Assembly: GCF_004005965.1 (NCBI RefSeq)
Contig: NZ_SACY01000004.1
Location: forward strand, 248,001 to 312,000
Direction of reading: 5' to 3'
Source of the DNA: Sandaracinomonas limnophila
GTDB lineage: Bacteria; Bacteroidota; Bacteroidia; Cytophagales; Spirosomataceae
Length of the DNA stretch: 64,000 nucleotides
The position numbers and the translations under genes were made by a program. Below are positions 26,940-34,302 of the stretch, in pieces (within the stretch, counting starts at the first letter, position 1; each line of letters begins with the position of its first letter). Under the pieces are notes generated by a model. The model made no database searches. It was not told the DNA's origin and was given only the letters and a program-made list of their open reading frames with translations.

Positions 26940-26960
26940 GCGTTACTAACGAACCACGTT

Positions 26961-27245
26961 ATGATACAATCATTTGGAGATAAAGAAACTGAGAAAATTT
27001 GGTCAGGAAGTTATTCAAAAAAACTACCCCTTGAAATTCAAGAAATTGCAAGGAGAAAGTTGAGAATGTTAAACAACTCTTGTTCTATGCAAGATTTAAA
27101 AATTCCACCTTCAAATAGATTAGAAAAATTAAAAGGGGGCTTAAGCAATTTTTATAGTATAAGGATAAATGATCAATGGAGAATTGTATTTATTTGGAAG
27201 AATAACCATTCGTTTGAAGTAACTATACTGGACTATCACAAATAA
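26961..27245 (+). CDS. higB: HigB-type RelE/ParE-superfamily toxin
   Basis: 94 residues from the ATG at 26961 (MIQSFGDKETEKIW); a TTG 24 bases upstream would add an unlikely extension and would start within the promoter element. The family opening FxDKxTExIW, the middle ARRKLRMLNNSCSMQDLKIPPSNRLEKLKG and the end WRIVFIWKNNHSFEVTILDYHK are typical of HigB mRNA interferases that cut on the ribosome. Toxin-first order with the antitoxin 7 bases downstream is the usual HigBA arrangement. The module sits in a repeat-rich region with REP copies on both sides. Confidence 0.93.
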   Translation: MIQSFGDKETEKIWSGSYSKKLPLEIQEIARRKLRMLNNSCSMQDLKIPPSNRLEKLKGGLSNFYSIRINDQWRIVFIWKNNHSFEVTILDYHK

Positions 27246-27252
27246 ACTTGAA

Positions 27253-27543
27253 ATGAAAAAGATAAAAAACATTACACCGGGTGAAATATTAATGGAAGAG
27301 TTTTTAAAGCCCTTAGAAATTTCACAATATAAGTTAGCTAAAGAATTACACATTCCACAGACTAGAATTTCTGAAATTATAAAAGGAAATAGAAGGATTT
27401 CTGCAGATACAGCATTGCGTTTAAGTCTTTATTTTGGAAATTCTCCAAAATTCTGGTTAGGCCTTCAAAATGATTATGATCTTGAAAATGAAATGTTACT
27501 TCATAAATTAGAAATTAAACAAATTTCCCCAATTTCAGTATAG
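27253..27543 (+). CDS. higA: HigA-type antitoxin (XRE-family HTH)
   Basis: 96 residues. It begins with the family-typical TPGEILMEEFLKPLEISQYKLAKELHIPQTRISEIIKGNRRISADTALRLSLYFGNSPKFWLGLQ, the HigA addiction-module HTH with the WLxLQ end. The protein neutralises HigB and represses the operon. It starts 7 bases after the toxin stop. The C-terminus is complete. A REP-B copy begins 35 bases downstream. Confidence 0.95.
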   Translation: MKKIKNITPGEILMEEFLKPLEISQYKLAKELHIPQTRISEIIKGNRRISADTALRLSLYFGNSPKFWLGLQNDYDLENEMLLHKLEIKQISPISV

Positions 27544-27577
27544 AACTTAAGAAAAGTAGAACTTTAGAATTGGAGAA

Positions 27578-27606
27578 GCATCCCTGAGGGATGCCACATC
27601 CATAGC
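27578..27606. repeat. REP-B copy after higA
   Basis: GCATCCCTGAGGGATGC then CACATCCATAGC, one base different from the copy at 26694. It is followed at 27639-27705 by a piece of the 16-bp repeat, which runs into the stop codon of the lipoprotein gene. Confidence 0.75.
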
Positions 27607-27694
27607 AAAAATGGGATTAGGTATTAGGTATAAGGGATAAAAATTCCCCAATTCTTAAATTCCCCAATTCCTATATTCCTCAATTCCTATATTC

Positions 27695-28075
27695 TCAAAT
27701 TCCCTTCTGAAACGTTACCTCTGTGGCTAAACCCATTGCCGAAAAGCGAAATGAAATAGATTGGGCATTTGAAGGATTTTTCGGGTCTTGACAATGCGCC
27801 CCGGGCTCAAAAAAATAGATGTAATATTCTTGATTTCTGTCGGCTAATTGCTGGATGTCGGGCTTGCCTAAAACGTCTTCAATGTCGTTGGAACTAACGC
27901 CTTTCCAATCTAAGCGATGTTGCTGAAACCAAGGTAAAAATTGTTTGCGGAGGCCTTTGCAAGCCCCTCTATCGGAACGAAATACTTCGGTATTTAAGCC
28001 TTCAATGGGTGGTTTTTTTGTACATGAACTGAACAAAATACCAATCGAAAATAAAATGAATAAGCCTTTTTTCAT
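27695..28075 (-). CDS. Small lipoprotein of unknown function
   Basis: 126 residues with a lipoprotein signal (KKGLFILFSIGILFSSC, Cys near 18). The mature part contains DIEDVLGKPDIQQL and QEYYIYFFEPGAHCQDP, a pattern somewhat like SmpA/BamE-type small domains where a short helix is followed by a strand, but I do not recognise a family with confidence. The start overlaps the end of the holin-family gene by 4 bases, so it is the last gene of the his operon. The final bases including the stop codon come from dispersed 16-bp repeat DNA, so the original C-terminus may have been different. Confidence 0.7.
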   Translation of the reverse strand: MKKGLFILFSIGILFSSCTKKPPIEGLNTEVFRSDRGACKGLRKQFLPWFQQHRLDWKGVSSNDIEDVLGKPDIQQLADRNQEYYIYFFEPGAHCQDPKNPSNAQSISFRFSAMGLATEVTFQKGI

Positions 28076-28410
28076 TTGGTGAAAAAGCCTAAAATGCTAT
28101 TGGCAAAACTGAAAATCATACTGAAAATGAGAGGAGCCACAAATCCCGAAACTTTAAATCCGGGCACATACATTTCCGTTAAATAGACCATCGCAATTGT
28201 GATAACCAAGGAAAACAAGCCCAAGGTTGCAAAGGTGATGGGAAAGCTGATGAACTTTAAAACAGGCTTTACAAAGCTATTTAAAAAGGCCATTACTAGT
28301 GAAACAAGAAGTGCAGTAGCAAAACCATCTACTTCAATTCCTTTCAAATAATTGGGTATGATCATCACCAACCCTGCCAAAACCAAAAAGCGTATAACGA
28401 ATCCTATCAT
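28072..28410 (-). CDS. Phage_holin_4_2-type small membrane protein
   Basis: 112 residues made of about four hydrophobic helices: FVIRFLVLAGLVMIIPNYL, ATALLVSLVMAFLNSFVKPVL, FPITFATLGLFSLVITIAMVYL, and APLIFSMIFSFANSILGFF. The motif GI-x-VDGFATALLVSLVMAFLN is typical of the 4-TM holin-like family (PF04020), which is common in chromosomes without phage; its role is unknown. It lies 2 bases after hisIE, so it is co-transcribed with the histidine genes without a known functional link. Confidence 0.88.
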   Translation of the reverse strand: MIGFVIRFLVLAGLVMIIPNYLKGIEVDGFATALLVSLVMAFLNSFVKPVLKFISFPITFATLGLFSLVITIAMVYLTEMYVPGFKVSGFVAPLIFSMIFSFANSILGFFTK

Positions 28411-28412
28411 GC

Positions 28413-29015
28413 TTATTTCTGATGTCTTTTTTGCAATAATTCAATAATTTGCTCTAATCCTATTCCTCTATGTTCCAATAAAACTAAATAGTGGAACAAC
28501 AAATCTGCTGCTTCTCCTTTGAATAATTCATCGTTGGCCGACATCGCCTCTATCACCAATTCCACGGCTTCTTCTCCTACTTTTTGTGCTACTTTATTGG
28601 TTCCTTTTTTGAACAAGGATGCCGTGTAGGAAGTATCTGCATCTGCAGATTTTCTGGAACGAATCACGTGTTTTAAGTGGTCTAACCAGGCAGCATTGTC
28701 TTGATTGGATTCATTGAAACAGGTATCTGCTCCGGTGTGACAAGTTGGTCCTTCCGGATTCGCCAAAATCAAAATGGTGTCTTGATCGCAATCAACCATG
28801 ATTTCAACTACATTAAGGTAGTTTTCAGAGGTTTCTCCCTTAGTCCATAAACGATTTTTGGAACGAGAAAAAAAGGTTACTCTTTTTTCGGATTTTGTTT
28901 TTTCAAAAGCCTCTTCGTTCATATAGCCCAACATCAACACTTTGCGGGTGCTGGCGTCTTGAATAATGGCTGGAATTAATCCTTTCGAAAAATCGGGTTG
29001 CTGATTCATACTCAA
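28413..29015 (-). CDS. hisIE: Bifunctional phosphoribosyl-AMP cyclohydrolase / phosphoribosyl-ATP diphosphatase HisIE
   Basis: 200 residues, standard for the fusion. The HisI half has the metal motif DCDQDTILILANPEGPTCHTGADTCF (Asp triad and Cys ligands). The HisE half has FKKGTNKVAQKVGEEAVELVIEAM and the helical end DLLFHYLVLLEHRGI. It catalyses steps 2 and 3 of histidine synthesis in the cytosol. It lies 12 bases after hisF in the hisH-hisA-hisF-hisIE operon. Confidence 0.97.
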   Translation of the reverse strand: MSMNQQPDFSKGLIPAIIQDASTRKVLMLGYMNEEAFEKTKSEKRVTFFSRSKNRLWTKGETSENYLNVVEIMVDCDQDTILILANPEGPTCHTGADTCFNESNQDNAAWLDHLKHVIRSRKSADADTSYTASLFKKGTNKVAQKVGEEAVELVIEAMSANDELFKGEAADLLFHYLVLLEHRGIGLEQIIELLQKRHQK

Positions 29016-29027
29016 AATTACTAAATT

Positions 29028-29783
29028 TTATAACCTAATAGGTAAACCTTTATCAGAAAGGTACTTTTTCAGGTCCATAATTTCAATTTCTTTAAAATGG
29101 AAAATGCTTGCTGCCAAGCCCGCATCTGCTTTTCCTTCGGTAAATACTTCGTAAAAATGCTCCATACTTCCGGCACCGCCACTGGCAATAACTGGGATGG
29201 ATAAACTGCCCGAAATAGCTGCAGTTAACTCATTCGCGAAGCCATTTTTGGTTCCGTCGGCGTCCATGGAAGTTAACAAAATCTCACCTGCACCGCGTTC
29301 CTGTACCTCTTTTGCCCATGGAATGGTTTGAATTTCGGTGATTTTTCTGCCTCCGTGGGTATGTACCCAATGATTTCCTTCTACAAAGCGAGTATCTATA
29401 GCAACAATGATACATTGTGAACCAAAATGAAGCGAAAGTTCATCCACCAAATTTGGATTTCTCACAGCTGAAGAATTGATGGAAACTTTATCGGCACCTG
29501 CATTTAACAAAGCAGAAACATCTGAAACGGAAGAAATCCCCCCACCCACAGTAAATGGAATATTTACATTTCTGGCTACCTCACGTACCAAATCAACCAA
29601 GGTTTTTCGATTATCTACCGTGGCAATAATGTCCAAAAACACCAATTCATCTGCACCTTCTTGAGCATAAAGCGCACCAAGTTCTACCGGATCGCCAGCA
29701 TCTCTTAGGTCCACAAAATTGGTGCCTTTCACCGTGCGGCCTTCTTTGATATCTAAACAAGGAATGATTCTTTTTGTTAACAT
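29028..29783 (-). CDS. hisF: Imidazole glycerol phosphate synthase cyclase subunit HisF
   Basis: 251 residues. The (beta/alpha)8 barrel has the catalytic Asp11 in [15 protein letters not shown] and the second catalytic Asp in IVAIDTRF near residue 130. Phosphate-binding motifs TVGGGISS and [11 protein letters not shown] are present. HisF uses ammonia from HisH to make imidazole glycerol phosphate and AICAR. Its start overlaps the end of hisA by one base. Confidence 0.98.
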   Translation of the reverse strand: MLTKRIIPCLDIKEGRTVKGTNFVDLRDAGDPVELGALYAQEGADELVFLDIIATVDNRKTLVDLVREVARNVNIPFTVGGGISSVSDVSALLNAGADKVSINSSAVRNPNLVDELSLHFGSQCIIVAIDTRFVEGNHWVHTHGGRKITEIQTIPWAKEVQERGAGEILLTSMDADGTKNGFANELTAAISGSLSIPVIASGGAGSMEHFYEVFTEGKADAGLAASIFHFKEIEIMDLKKYLSDKGLPIRL

Positions 29784-30505
29784 TAGGCAAATTGAGCTAA
29801 TTGTTCCAAGGTGATTTTTCCTTCATAAAATGCTTTGCCAACAATTACGCCAAACAAATTCATGGCTTTTAATTGTTGCAAATCCTCCAAATTACTTACA
29901 CCTCCGCTGGCTATAATGTTTAGTCCAGAATTCTGTTTTTGCAGATTTTTATACAAGTCAAAACTTGGACCTTGCAATAAACCATCTTTGGCAACATCTG
30001 TTGAAATGATGTATTTAGCACCTTTTTGTACATAATCCGATACGAAATCGTAAACAGATAAATTAGAGTTTTCTTGCCAACCCGAAACAGCAATTTGTTC
30101 GTTTTTGGCATCTGCCCCTAAAATAATCTTATCTGCTCCATATTTTTCAAACCAGGAAATCACCAATTCTGGATTTTTCACTGCAATTGATCCTGCTGTA
30201 ATTTGTTTGGCACCTAATGAAAATGCTAAATCTATCATTTCATTCGATTGTACTCCACCTCCGAAATCAATATGTAGCTTCGTTTGAGAAGCAATTCGTT
30301 CCAAAACCTTGTGATTGACAATTTTCTTTTCTTTTGCACCGTCCAAATCTACCAAGTGTAATCGAGTAATTCCTGCACCTTCAAAGGCTTTAGCGATCTC
30401 CAAAGGGTCATTGTGATAGACAGATTTTTGGCCATAATCTCCTTGGGTCAATCGAACACATTGTCCACCAATAACATCAATAGCCGGGATAATTTGAAAA
30501 CTCAT
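29783..30505 (-). CDS. hisA: Phosphoribosylformimino-5-aminoimidazole carboxamide ribotide isomerase HisA
   Basis: 240 residues from the ATG at 30505 ([19 protein letters not shown]); a longer frame upstream overlaps hisH and does not look like a HisA N-terminus. Catalytic Asp10 in PAIDV, phosphate loops DFGGGVQS and [11 protein letters not shown], and the second acidic residue in STDVAKDG identify it. The barrel enzyme converts ProFAR to PRFAR. It overlaps hisH by 4 bases (ATGA) and hisF by one base, so the three are translationally coupled. Confidence 0.97.
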   Translation of the reverse strand: MSFQIIPAIDVIGGQCVRLTQGDYGQKSVYHNDPLEIAKAFEGAGITRLHLVDLDGAKEKKIVNHKVLERIASQTKLHIDFGGGVQSNEMIDLAFSLGAKQITAGSIAVKNPELVISWFEKYGADKIILGADAKNEQIAVSGWQENSNLSVYDFVSDYVQKGAKYIISTDVAKDGLLQGPSFDLYKNLQKQNSGLNIIASGGVSNLEDLQQLKAMNLFGVIVGKAFYEGKITLEQLAQFA

Positions 30506-31098
30506 ATAGAATGAACGAAATTGTTTAAAAGGGTTTGTCCAGCAAGTCCCGAAATCTCTGTATGAAATTGTGCTGCATAGAAATTGTCTTTGTGCAGCAT
30601 GGCAGAGAAATCGTGGATATAGTCGCAAGTAGCCATGGTATATGGACCAACCGGTGCGAAATAAGAGTGGACAAAGTACATAAATTCAGAAGGTTTAAGT
30701 CCTTCTGTTAAGGCATTTTGTTCCAAAAAATTGACTTTATTCCAACCTACATGTGGAATTTTATGGGTTTTGGATTGAAAACGTTTGACCTCCACATCAA
30801 AAACTCCTAAGCAAGTTGCATTGTTTTCTTCTGAACTTTTGCATAACAATTGCATGCCAATGCAAGTTGCTAAAACAGGTTGTTTAAGTGTGGGAATTAA
30901 GAGGTCTAATCCTGTTTCTTTCAAGTGATTCATGGCTGTGGAGGCTTCTCCAACACCAGGGAAGATGATTTTTTCAGCAGAATTTAATTGAGAGGCATCG
31001 TCTGTCCAAATGTATTTCACACCAATGCGGTCGAGCGCGTACATCACAGAGGCCACATTTCCTGCATTGTATTTGATGATCGCTACTTCCTTGCTCAT
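30502..31098 (-). CDS. hisH: Imidazole glycerol phosphate synthase glutaminase subunit HisH
   Basis: 198 residues from the ATG at 31098 (MSKEVAIIKYNAGNVASV); the region further upstream belongs to the promoter. The glutaminase nucleophile is in LATCIGMQLLC, the oxyanion region in FPGVGEA, and the His-Glu pair in QFHTEISG (commonly QFHPEKSG). It supplies ammonia to HisF. It is the first gene of hisH-hisA-hisF-hisIE-holin-lipoprotein; hisG, hisD, hisC and hisB are not in the window. A TACCTTTG element lies just upstream. Confidence 0.96.
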   Translation of the reverse strand: MSKEVAIIKYNAGNVASVMYALDRIGVKYIWTDDASQLNSAEKIIFPGVGEASTAMNHLKETGLDLLIPTLKQPVLATCIGMQLLCKSSEENNATCLGVFDVEVKRFQSKTHKIPHVGWNKVNFLEQNALTEGLKPSEFMYFVHSYFAPVGPYTMATCDYIHDFSAMLHKDNFYAAQFHTEISGLAGQTLLNNFVHSI

Positions 31099-31119
31099 AA
31101 AATTGTGTAAAATTGATTG

Positions 31120-31127
31120 CAAAGGTA
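31120..31127 (-). promoter_or_regulatory. -7 promoter element for the his operon
   Basis: Reads TACCTTTG on the minus strand, 21 bases before the hisH start. It suggests that transcription of the operon begins here rather than in a larger his cluster. Confidence 0.5.
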
Positions 31128-31152
31128 GCGAATAATTTAAGTAAATTTGGGA

Positions 31153-31839
31153 ATGAACCAATTAAAACAGAGGGGAGTGTGGGAAATTTTATATCTCATT
31201 TGGATGGCGGTAATCCCACTGACAAGCTCTATTATTGTTGGATACATTGGTTTTCATGAGGCACTTCAAATTCAAAATTGGCCAATTAGCTCATTAATTA
31301 TTTTTTGGATTTCCTCGATTTTTATCCTTGGACTCGGATTTTTTCCAACTTCCTTTTTTGCGCTTTTTTGCGGATATATCTGGGGATTTAATTCTATTTT
31401 GCCCATTTTTGTTACCTATATTTTAGCATCTTTGTTGGGGTATTTTGTAGCTAAAATCATCAAAGGGGAAAAAATACTAACATTTTTAGAGTCGAAAAAT
31501 AAGGTAAACAAGGTCTTAAAAAATGTCAATCGAAACTCCATTCATTGGGTATTTTTGATTCGACTTTCCCCCGTTTTCCCTTTTGCCATAACTACAGCGT
31601 TGTTGGCCTATTTAAAAGTGAATCTAAAAAGCTTTATTGTTGGAGGAGCCTTGGGGATGCTCCCAAGAAGTTTATTTGCTATTTGGGCTGGCTCGCAGGC
31701 TGCTACTTGGCAAAAACTATTGGAAAATCCAGATAGCATTAGCCTTCAAAATATTTTTACTTTGGCGCTTTTTCTGCTATCCGGATTTGGGATGTTTTAT
31801 TTAATTCGCAAGGAAACGCTTACGCAATTGAATCCATAA
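31153..31839 (+). CDS. TVP38/TMEM64 (DedA-like, VTT domain) membrane protein
   Basis: 228 residues from the ATG at 31153; a TTG 6 bases earlier is possible. About six hydrophobic helices surround the VTT core: FFPTSFFALFCGYIWGF with the re-entrant pattern, and RLSPVFPFAITTALLAYLKVNLKSFIVGGALGMLPRSL, whose F-P and G-x-x-P-R elements are family-typical. Members move lipids or act in membrane homeostasis; the substrate is not known. Divergent from hisH and convergent with the Dabb gene, overlapping it by 20 bases. Confidence 0.87.
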   Translation: MNQLKQRGVWEILYLIWMAVIPLTSSIIVGYIGFHEALQIQNWPISSLIIFWISSIFILGLGFFPTSFFALFCGYIWGFNSILPIFVTYILASLLGYFVAKIIKGEKILTFLESKNKVNKVLKNVNRNSIHWVFLIRLSPVFPFAITTALLAYLKVNLKSFIVGGALGMLPRSLFAIWAGSQAATWQKLLENPDSISLQNIFTLALFLLSGFGMFYLIRKETLTQLNP

Positions 31840-32212
31840 CTTGAACTTTGCCCCACAGGTGCTTGTTCTCGTCGATGAATTTTTTGTGTAATGGGTGGTA
31901 CAAATATTCTTTTTCCTTCTCTGCGCTTTCAAATACCATCACAACAGAAATGGTGTATGAGCCTTCAGTTACGGCTTTGTCGAAGTCGGTCACTACTGCG
32001 GAACCTACATGTACATTTTGGATCAAAGGCAATTTACCTAATTCTAAAATCGCATTTTTTAATTGAGCAACCTCAGCGGCATTTCCTGGATTTTTAGCCC
32101 AAAATAATACGTGGTGGATAAATTTCATTTCTGTTCTTTGTGCTGTAATAGGTAAAATGGCTGCGCTAGCCATTAAACCAGATTTTTGTAAAAAATTTCT
32201 TCTTGTTGACAT
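31820..32212 (-). CDS. Dabb (stress-responsive A/B barrel) protein with Tat-like signal
   Basis: 130 residues. The N-terminus STRRNFLQKSGLMASAAILP has the twin-arginine pattern. The mature part is the ~95-residue dimeric alpha-beta barrel: MKFIHHVLFWAKNPGNAAEVAQLKNAILELGKLP, with VGSAVVTDFDKAV and FESAEKEKEYLYHPLHKKFID. Dabb proteins of plants and bacteria include cyclases and stress proteins, but this one cannot be assigned. It stands alone between TVP38 and a repeat-rich gap. Confidence 0.88.
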   Translation of the reverse strand: MSTRRNFLQKSGLMASAAILPITAQRTEMKFIHHVLFWAKNPGNAAEVAQLKNAILELGKLPLIQNVHVGSAVVTDFDKAVTEGSYTISVVMVFESAEKEKEYLYHPLHKKFIDENKHLWGKVQVMDSIA

Positions 32213-32273
32213 CTTTTTAACTTATTATTTAATTGTAAATTTTCTTTTTTTACCGCCCCCGGCGCTGCGCGCC

Positions 32274-32310
32274 ACCCCCTCCTTCAAAAGGAGGGGGCAG
32301 GGGGGAGGTC
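32274..32310. repeat. REP-C single hairpin
   Basis: ACCCCCTCCTTCAAAAGGAG continues GGGGCAGGGGGGAGGTC. Same GACCTCCCCC/CCCTCC-AAGGAGGG family as the elements at 34063, 39149, 44383 and 44649. Confidence 0.75.
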
Positions 32311-32316
32311 AATTCA

Positions 32317-32476
32317 AAAGGGGAATATGAGAATTGGAGAATTGGAGAAAAATGTTTTTAAAATTATAAAAATTTAAATTTATCAAAAAATACTACAAAA
32401 TTACTATCTTTAATACTTTAATATTCCCCAATTCTCCAATTCCCCAATTCTCATATTCCTATATTCTTAATTCCCC
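32317..32476. repeat. Inverted pair of 16-bp-family repeats before the MFS gene
   Basis: GGGGAATATGAGAATTGGAG near 32320 and CCAATTCTCATATTCC near 32443 face each other across ~80 AT-rich bases. The right piece ends at the ATG of the MFS gene, leaving no other leader sequence there. Confidence 0.7.
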
Positions 32477-33850
32477 ATGACTTCAACCCCAGAAGAATTC
32501 GACAACAACAAAATACCTATTAAAAAATTATGGCAAGTGATCACGGCCTCGTCTGTGGGGACGGTGATTGAATGGTATGATTTTTACATTTTTGGGAGTT
32601 TGTCTTCTATTATTTCGCTTTCGTTTTTCCCAAAAGATGACCCTACTGCAGCTTTTATTTCTACTTTGGCGGCTTTTGGGGCAGGATTTGTGGCTAGACC
32701 ATTCGGCGGAATTTTGTTTGGAAAATTGGGTGACCAAATGGGTCGAAAATTTACATTTTTGTTGACTTTAATTTTAATGGGCGGTTCTACTTTTGCAATC
32801 GCCTTTATTCCTTCATACACACAAATAGGACTTTGGGCTCCTGCGGCTTTATTGTTGTTGCGAATTTTACAAGGTATGGCTTTAGGGGGCGAATATGGCG
32901 GTGCGGCAACCTATGTGGCAGAATATTCTCCAGATGCGCAGAGAGGAAAATATACTTCCTATATTCAAACAACAGCCACCTTAGGCTTTTTCTTTTCTAT
33001 TTTAGTTATTCTTTCTTGCCAATTTTCCTTGGGAGAGGAGGCCTTCAAAGAATGGGGTTGGAGAGTACCTTTTGGTTTATCTGGAATATTGGTTGTGGTA
33101 TCTTATTTCATTCGTAAAAACATGCACGAATCTCCTCTTTTTGCCCGTTTGCGCAAAGAGGGAAAACTTTCTGAGAACCCATTGAAAGAGGCTTTTGCCT
33201 CTAAATCGAATCGCCGATTGATGTTGATTGCCATGTTTGGCGCTATCGTCGGACAAGGAGTTGTGTGGCATACAGGGCAGTTTTATGCACAGATTTTCAT
33301 CAATAAAATTCTAAAAGTTGATTTCACCACTACTAATTTGGTTATTGCCGTTTCCTTGGTCATTGGTACTCCTTTATTTGTGTATTTTGGGTCCCTATCT
33401 GATAAAATTGGACGTAAGAAAATCATGATGACAGGCATGGCTTGTGCGGCCTTGTTTTATTATCCATTGTTTTATTGGATGTCGGAAATTGTGAGCAATG
33501 AAGGTAATCAGGTTGGTGAAGTTATCTATTTAAGTATGAGTGGAAAGGTGCAATTGGCATTTATTTGCACGCTTTTGGTTACTTTTGCTGCCCTGGCCTA
33601 TGGACCCATCGCCGCTTTTTTGGTTGAATTATTCCCGACCAATATCCGTTACACATCTTTATCAGTTCCCTATCATTTCGCCAATGGTGTATTTGGCGGT
33701 TGCGCCCCTTTTGTGGCTACCTATTTAGGGACCGTTACGCATTCCAATTTCGCTGGAATCTTCTATCCAATTTCATTAGCAGCACTTACCTTTGTTGTGG
33801 GAGTAATTTATTTGCCAGAGACGAAGGGGAGAGCTTTAAGTGAAAAGTGA
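32477..33850 (+). CDS. MFS transporter of the metabolite:H+ symporter (MHS) family
   Basis: 457 residues, about twelve membrane helices. The opening ASSVGTVIEWYDFYIFGSLSSII is the signature of the MHS family (ShiA, ProP, KgtP relatives), as are RPFGGILFGKLGDQMGRKFTF (the loop 2-3 motif) and LLRILQGMALGGEYGGAATYVAE. Members import compounds such as shikimate, proline/betaine or dicarboxylates with protons. The substrate cannot be predicted here. Its stop codon lies within short GTGGAAAGTG repeats that begin a repeat-rich gap. The upstream gap is also repeat DNA. Confidence 0.93.
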   Translation: MTSTPEEFDNNKIPIKKLWQVITASSVGTVIEWYDFYIFGSLSSIISLSFFPKDDPTAAFISTLAAFGAGFVARPFGGILFGKLGDQMGRKFTFLLTLILMGGSTFAIAFIPSYTQIGLWAPAALLLLRILQGMALGGEYGGAATYVAEYSPDAQRGKYTSYIQTTATLGFFFSILVILSCQFSLGEEAFKEWGWRVPFGLSGILVVVSYFIRKNMHESPLFARLRKEGKLSENPLKEAFASKSNRRLMLIAMFGAIVGQGVVWHTGQFYAQIFINKILKVDFTTTNLVIAVSLVIGTPLFVYFGSLSDKIGRKKIMMTGMACAALFYYPLFYWMSEIVSNEGNQVGEVIYLSMSGKVQLAFICTLLVTFAALAYGPIAAFLVELFPTNIRYTSLSVPYHFANGVFGGCAPFVATYLGTVTHSNFAGIFYPISLAALTFVVGVIYLPETKGRALSEK

Positions 33851-33874
33851 AAAGTGGAAAGTGGAAAGTGACTT

Positions 33875-33939
33875 GCGCTCAGCTCTGCTGAGTGCAAACT
33901 ATGGTAAAATCTTGTAGATTTTGACCCCAGCAGGGTCAA
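33875..33939. repeat. REP-D element with three hairpins
   Basis: Hairpin 1: GCGCTCAGC-TCT-GCTGAGTGC. Hairpin 2: AAAATCT-TGT-AGATTTT. Hairpin 3: TTGACCC-CAGCA-GGGTCAA. Hairpin 1 and the ACTATG linker recur at 43555-43601, where hairpin 2 has a different sequence but the same shape. Confidence 0.75.
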
Positions 33940-34013
33940 TTAATAAAAACGTTAAAATGGATTTTTATGTGTCACCCCGCTGGGGTGCAATGGATGTGTA
34001 AATCCTTTTTTAT

Positions 34014-34042
34014 GCTATAGATGTGGCATCCCCCTGGGATGC
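34014..34042. repeat. REP-B copy
   Basis: GCTATAGATGTGGCATCCCC followed by CTGGGATGC. Confidence 0.75.
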
Positions 34043-34062
34043 TTTTTTCTTTCTCCGATTTT

Positions 34063-34162
34063 CACCTCCCCCTAACCCCCTCCTCCACGAGGAGGGGGAA
34101 TAATTTTATGCGTTTATTTTTAAACTCCCCCTCCTTTAAAAGGAGGGGGCTAGGGGGAGGTC
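34063..34162. repeat. REP-C double-hairpin (MITE-like) element
   Basis: The ends ACCTCCCCCTAACCCCCTCC and, inverted, the same with one change, bound ~100 bases. Each end is followed by its inverted partner (AGGAGGGGG), so two hairpins enclose an AT-rich core. The core differs from that of the 44649 element although the ends match. Confidence 0.75.
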
Positions 34163-34212
34163 AAAAAAAGAGGGAGCTCGAGGGAGGTCATCTAAGAGGG
34201 AGAGACTACCCC

Positions 34213-34235
34213 TTATTTAAAATAATTCTAAATAA
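34213..34235. promoter_or_regulatory. Fur-like operator 1
   Basis: The 23-base palindrome has arms TTATTTA and TAAATAA and the inner part AAATAATTC. Only one base pair besides the centre breaks the symmetry. It overlaps the -33 region of the receptor promoter. The AT-rich inverted repeat resembles Fur boxes; the assignment is inferred from the receptor gene downstream. Confidence 0.6.
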
Positions 34236-34236
34236 C

Positions 34237-34268
34237 TTTGTTTTTCCCGTTTCCCGTATTTACTTTTG
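34237..34268 (+). promoter_or_regulatory. Promoter of the TonB-dependent receptor
   Basis: A -33 element TTTG (34237-34240) is 20 bases from a -7 element TACTTTTG (34261-34268), a good fit to the Bacteroidota sigma factor consensus. The expected start would be near 34275, within operator 2. Confidence 0.6.
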
Positions 34269-34272
34269 TGTA

Positions 34273-34295
34273 CTATTTAAAATTAGTCTAAATAA
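34273..34295. promoter_or_regulatory. Fur-like operator 2
   Basis: Second 23-base copy, CTATTTA with inner AAATTAGTC and arm TAAATAA, 60 bases after the first and ending 7 bases before the ATG. It covers the probable transcription start. Confidence 0.55.
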
Positions 34296-34302
34296 AAATA
34301 CA

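Larger units (their letters stand above)
26294..26960. other. Gene-free stretch: terminator, 16-bp array and REP copies
   Basis: From left to right it holds a rho-independent terminator, the 16-bp tandem array (26331-26692), a REP-B copy (26694-26722), REP-B/C fragments (26745-26820), a degenerate REP-A (26831-26875) and the promoter of the HigB-HigA module. I see no credible coding region; the long minus-strand frames here are products of the repeat. Confidence 0.85.
33851..34302. other. Gene-free stretch: REP-D, REP-B, REP-C elements and the TonB-receptor promoter
   Basis: It contains short GTGGAAAGTG repeats (33850-33870), a three-hairpin REP-D element (33875-33939), a small CACCCCGCTGGGGTG hairpin (33973-33987), REP-B (34014-34042), a REP-C double-hairpin element (34063-34162), and finally two Fur-like operators around a promoter. 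A reading frame from 34021 runs in phase into the receptor gene but only translates repeat DNA. Confidence 0.85.

Noticed and set aside
30506-30628. Upstream extension of hisA
   Set aside because: The extra residues lie inside hisH and do not fit the family N-terminus; the ATG at 30505 gives the conserved [10 protein letters not shown] start.
31099-31161. Upstream extension of hisH
   Set aside because: It crosses the TACCTTTG promoter element and the divergent TVP38 start; homologues begin at about 31098.
34021-34302. 94-codon N-terminal extension of the TonB receptor
   Set aside because: It translates REP-B and REP-C repeats and the promoter; the signal peptide begins at 34303.
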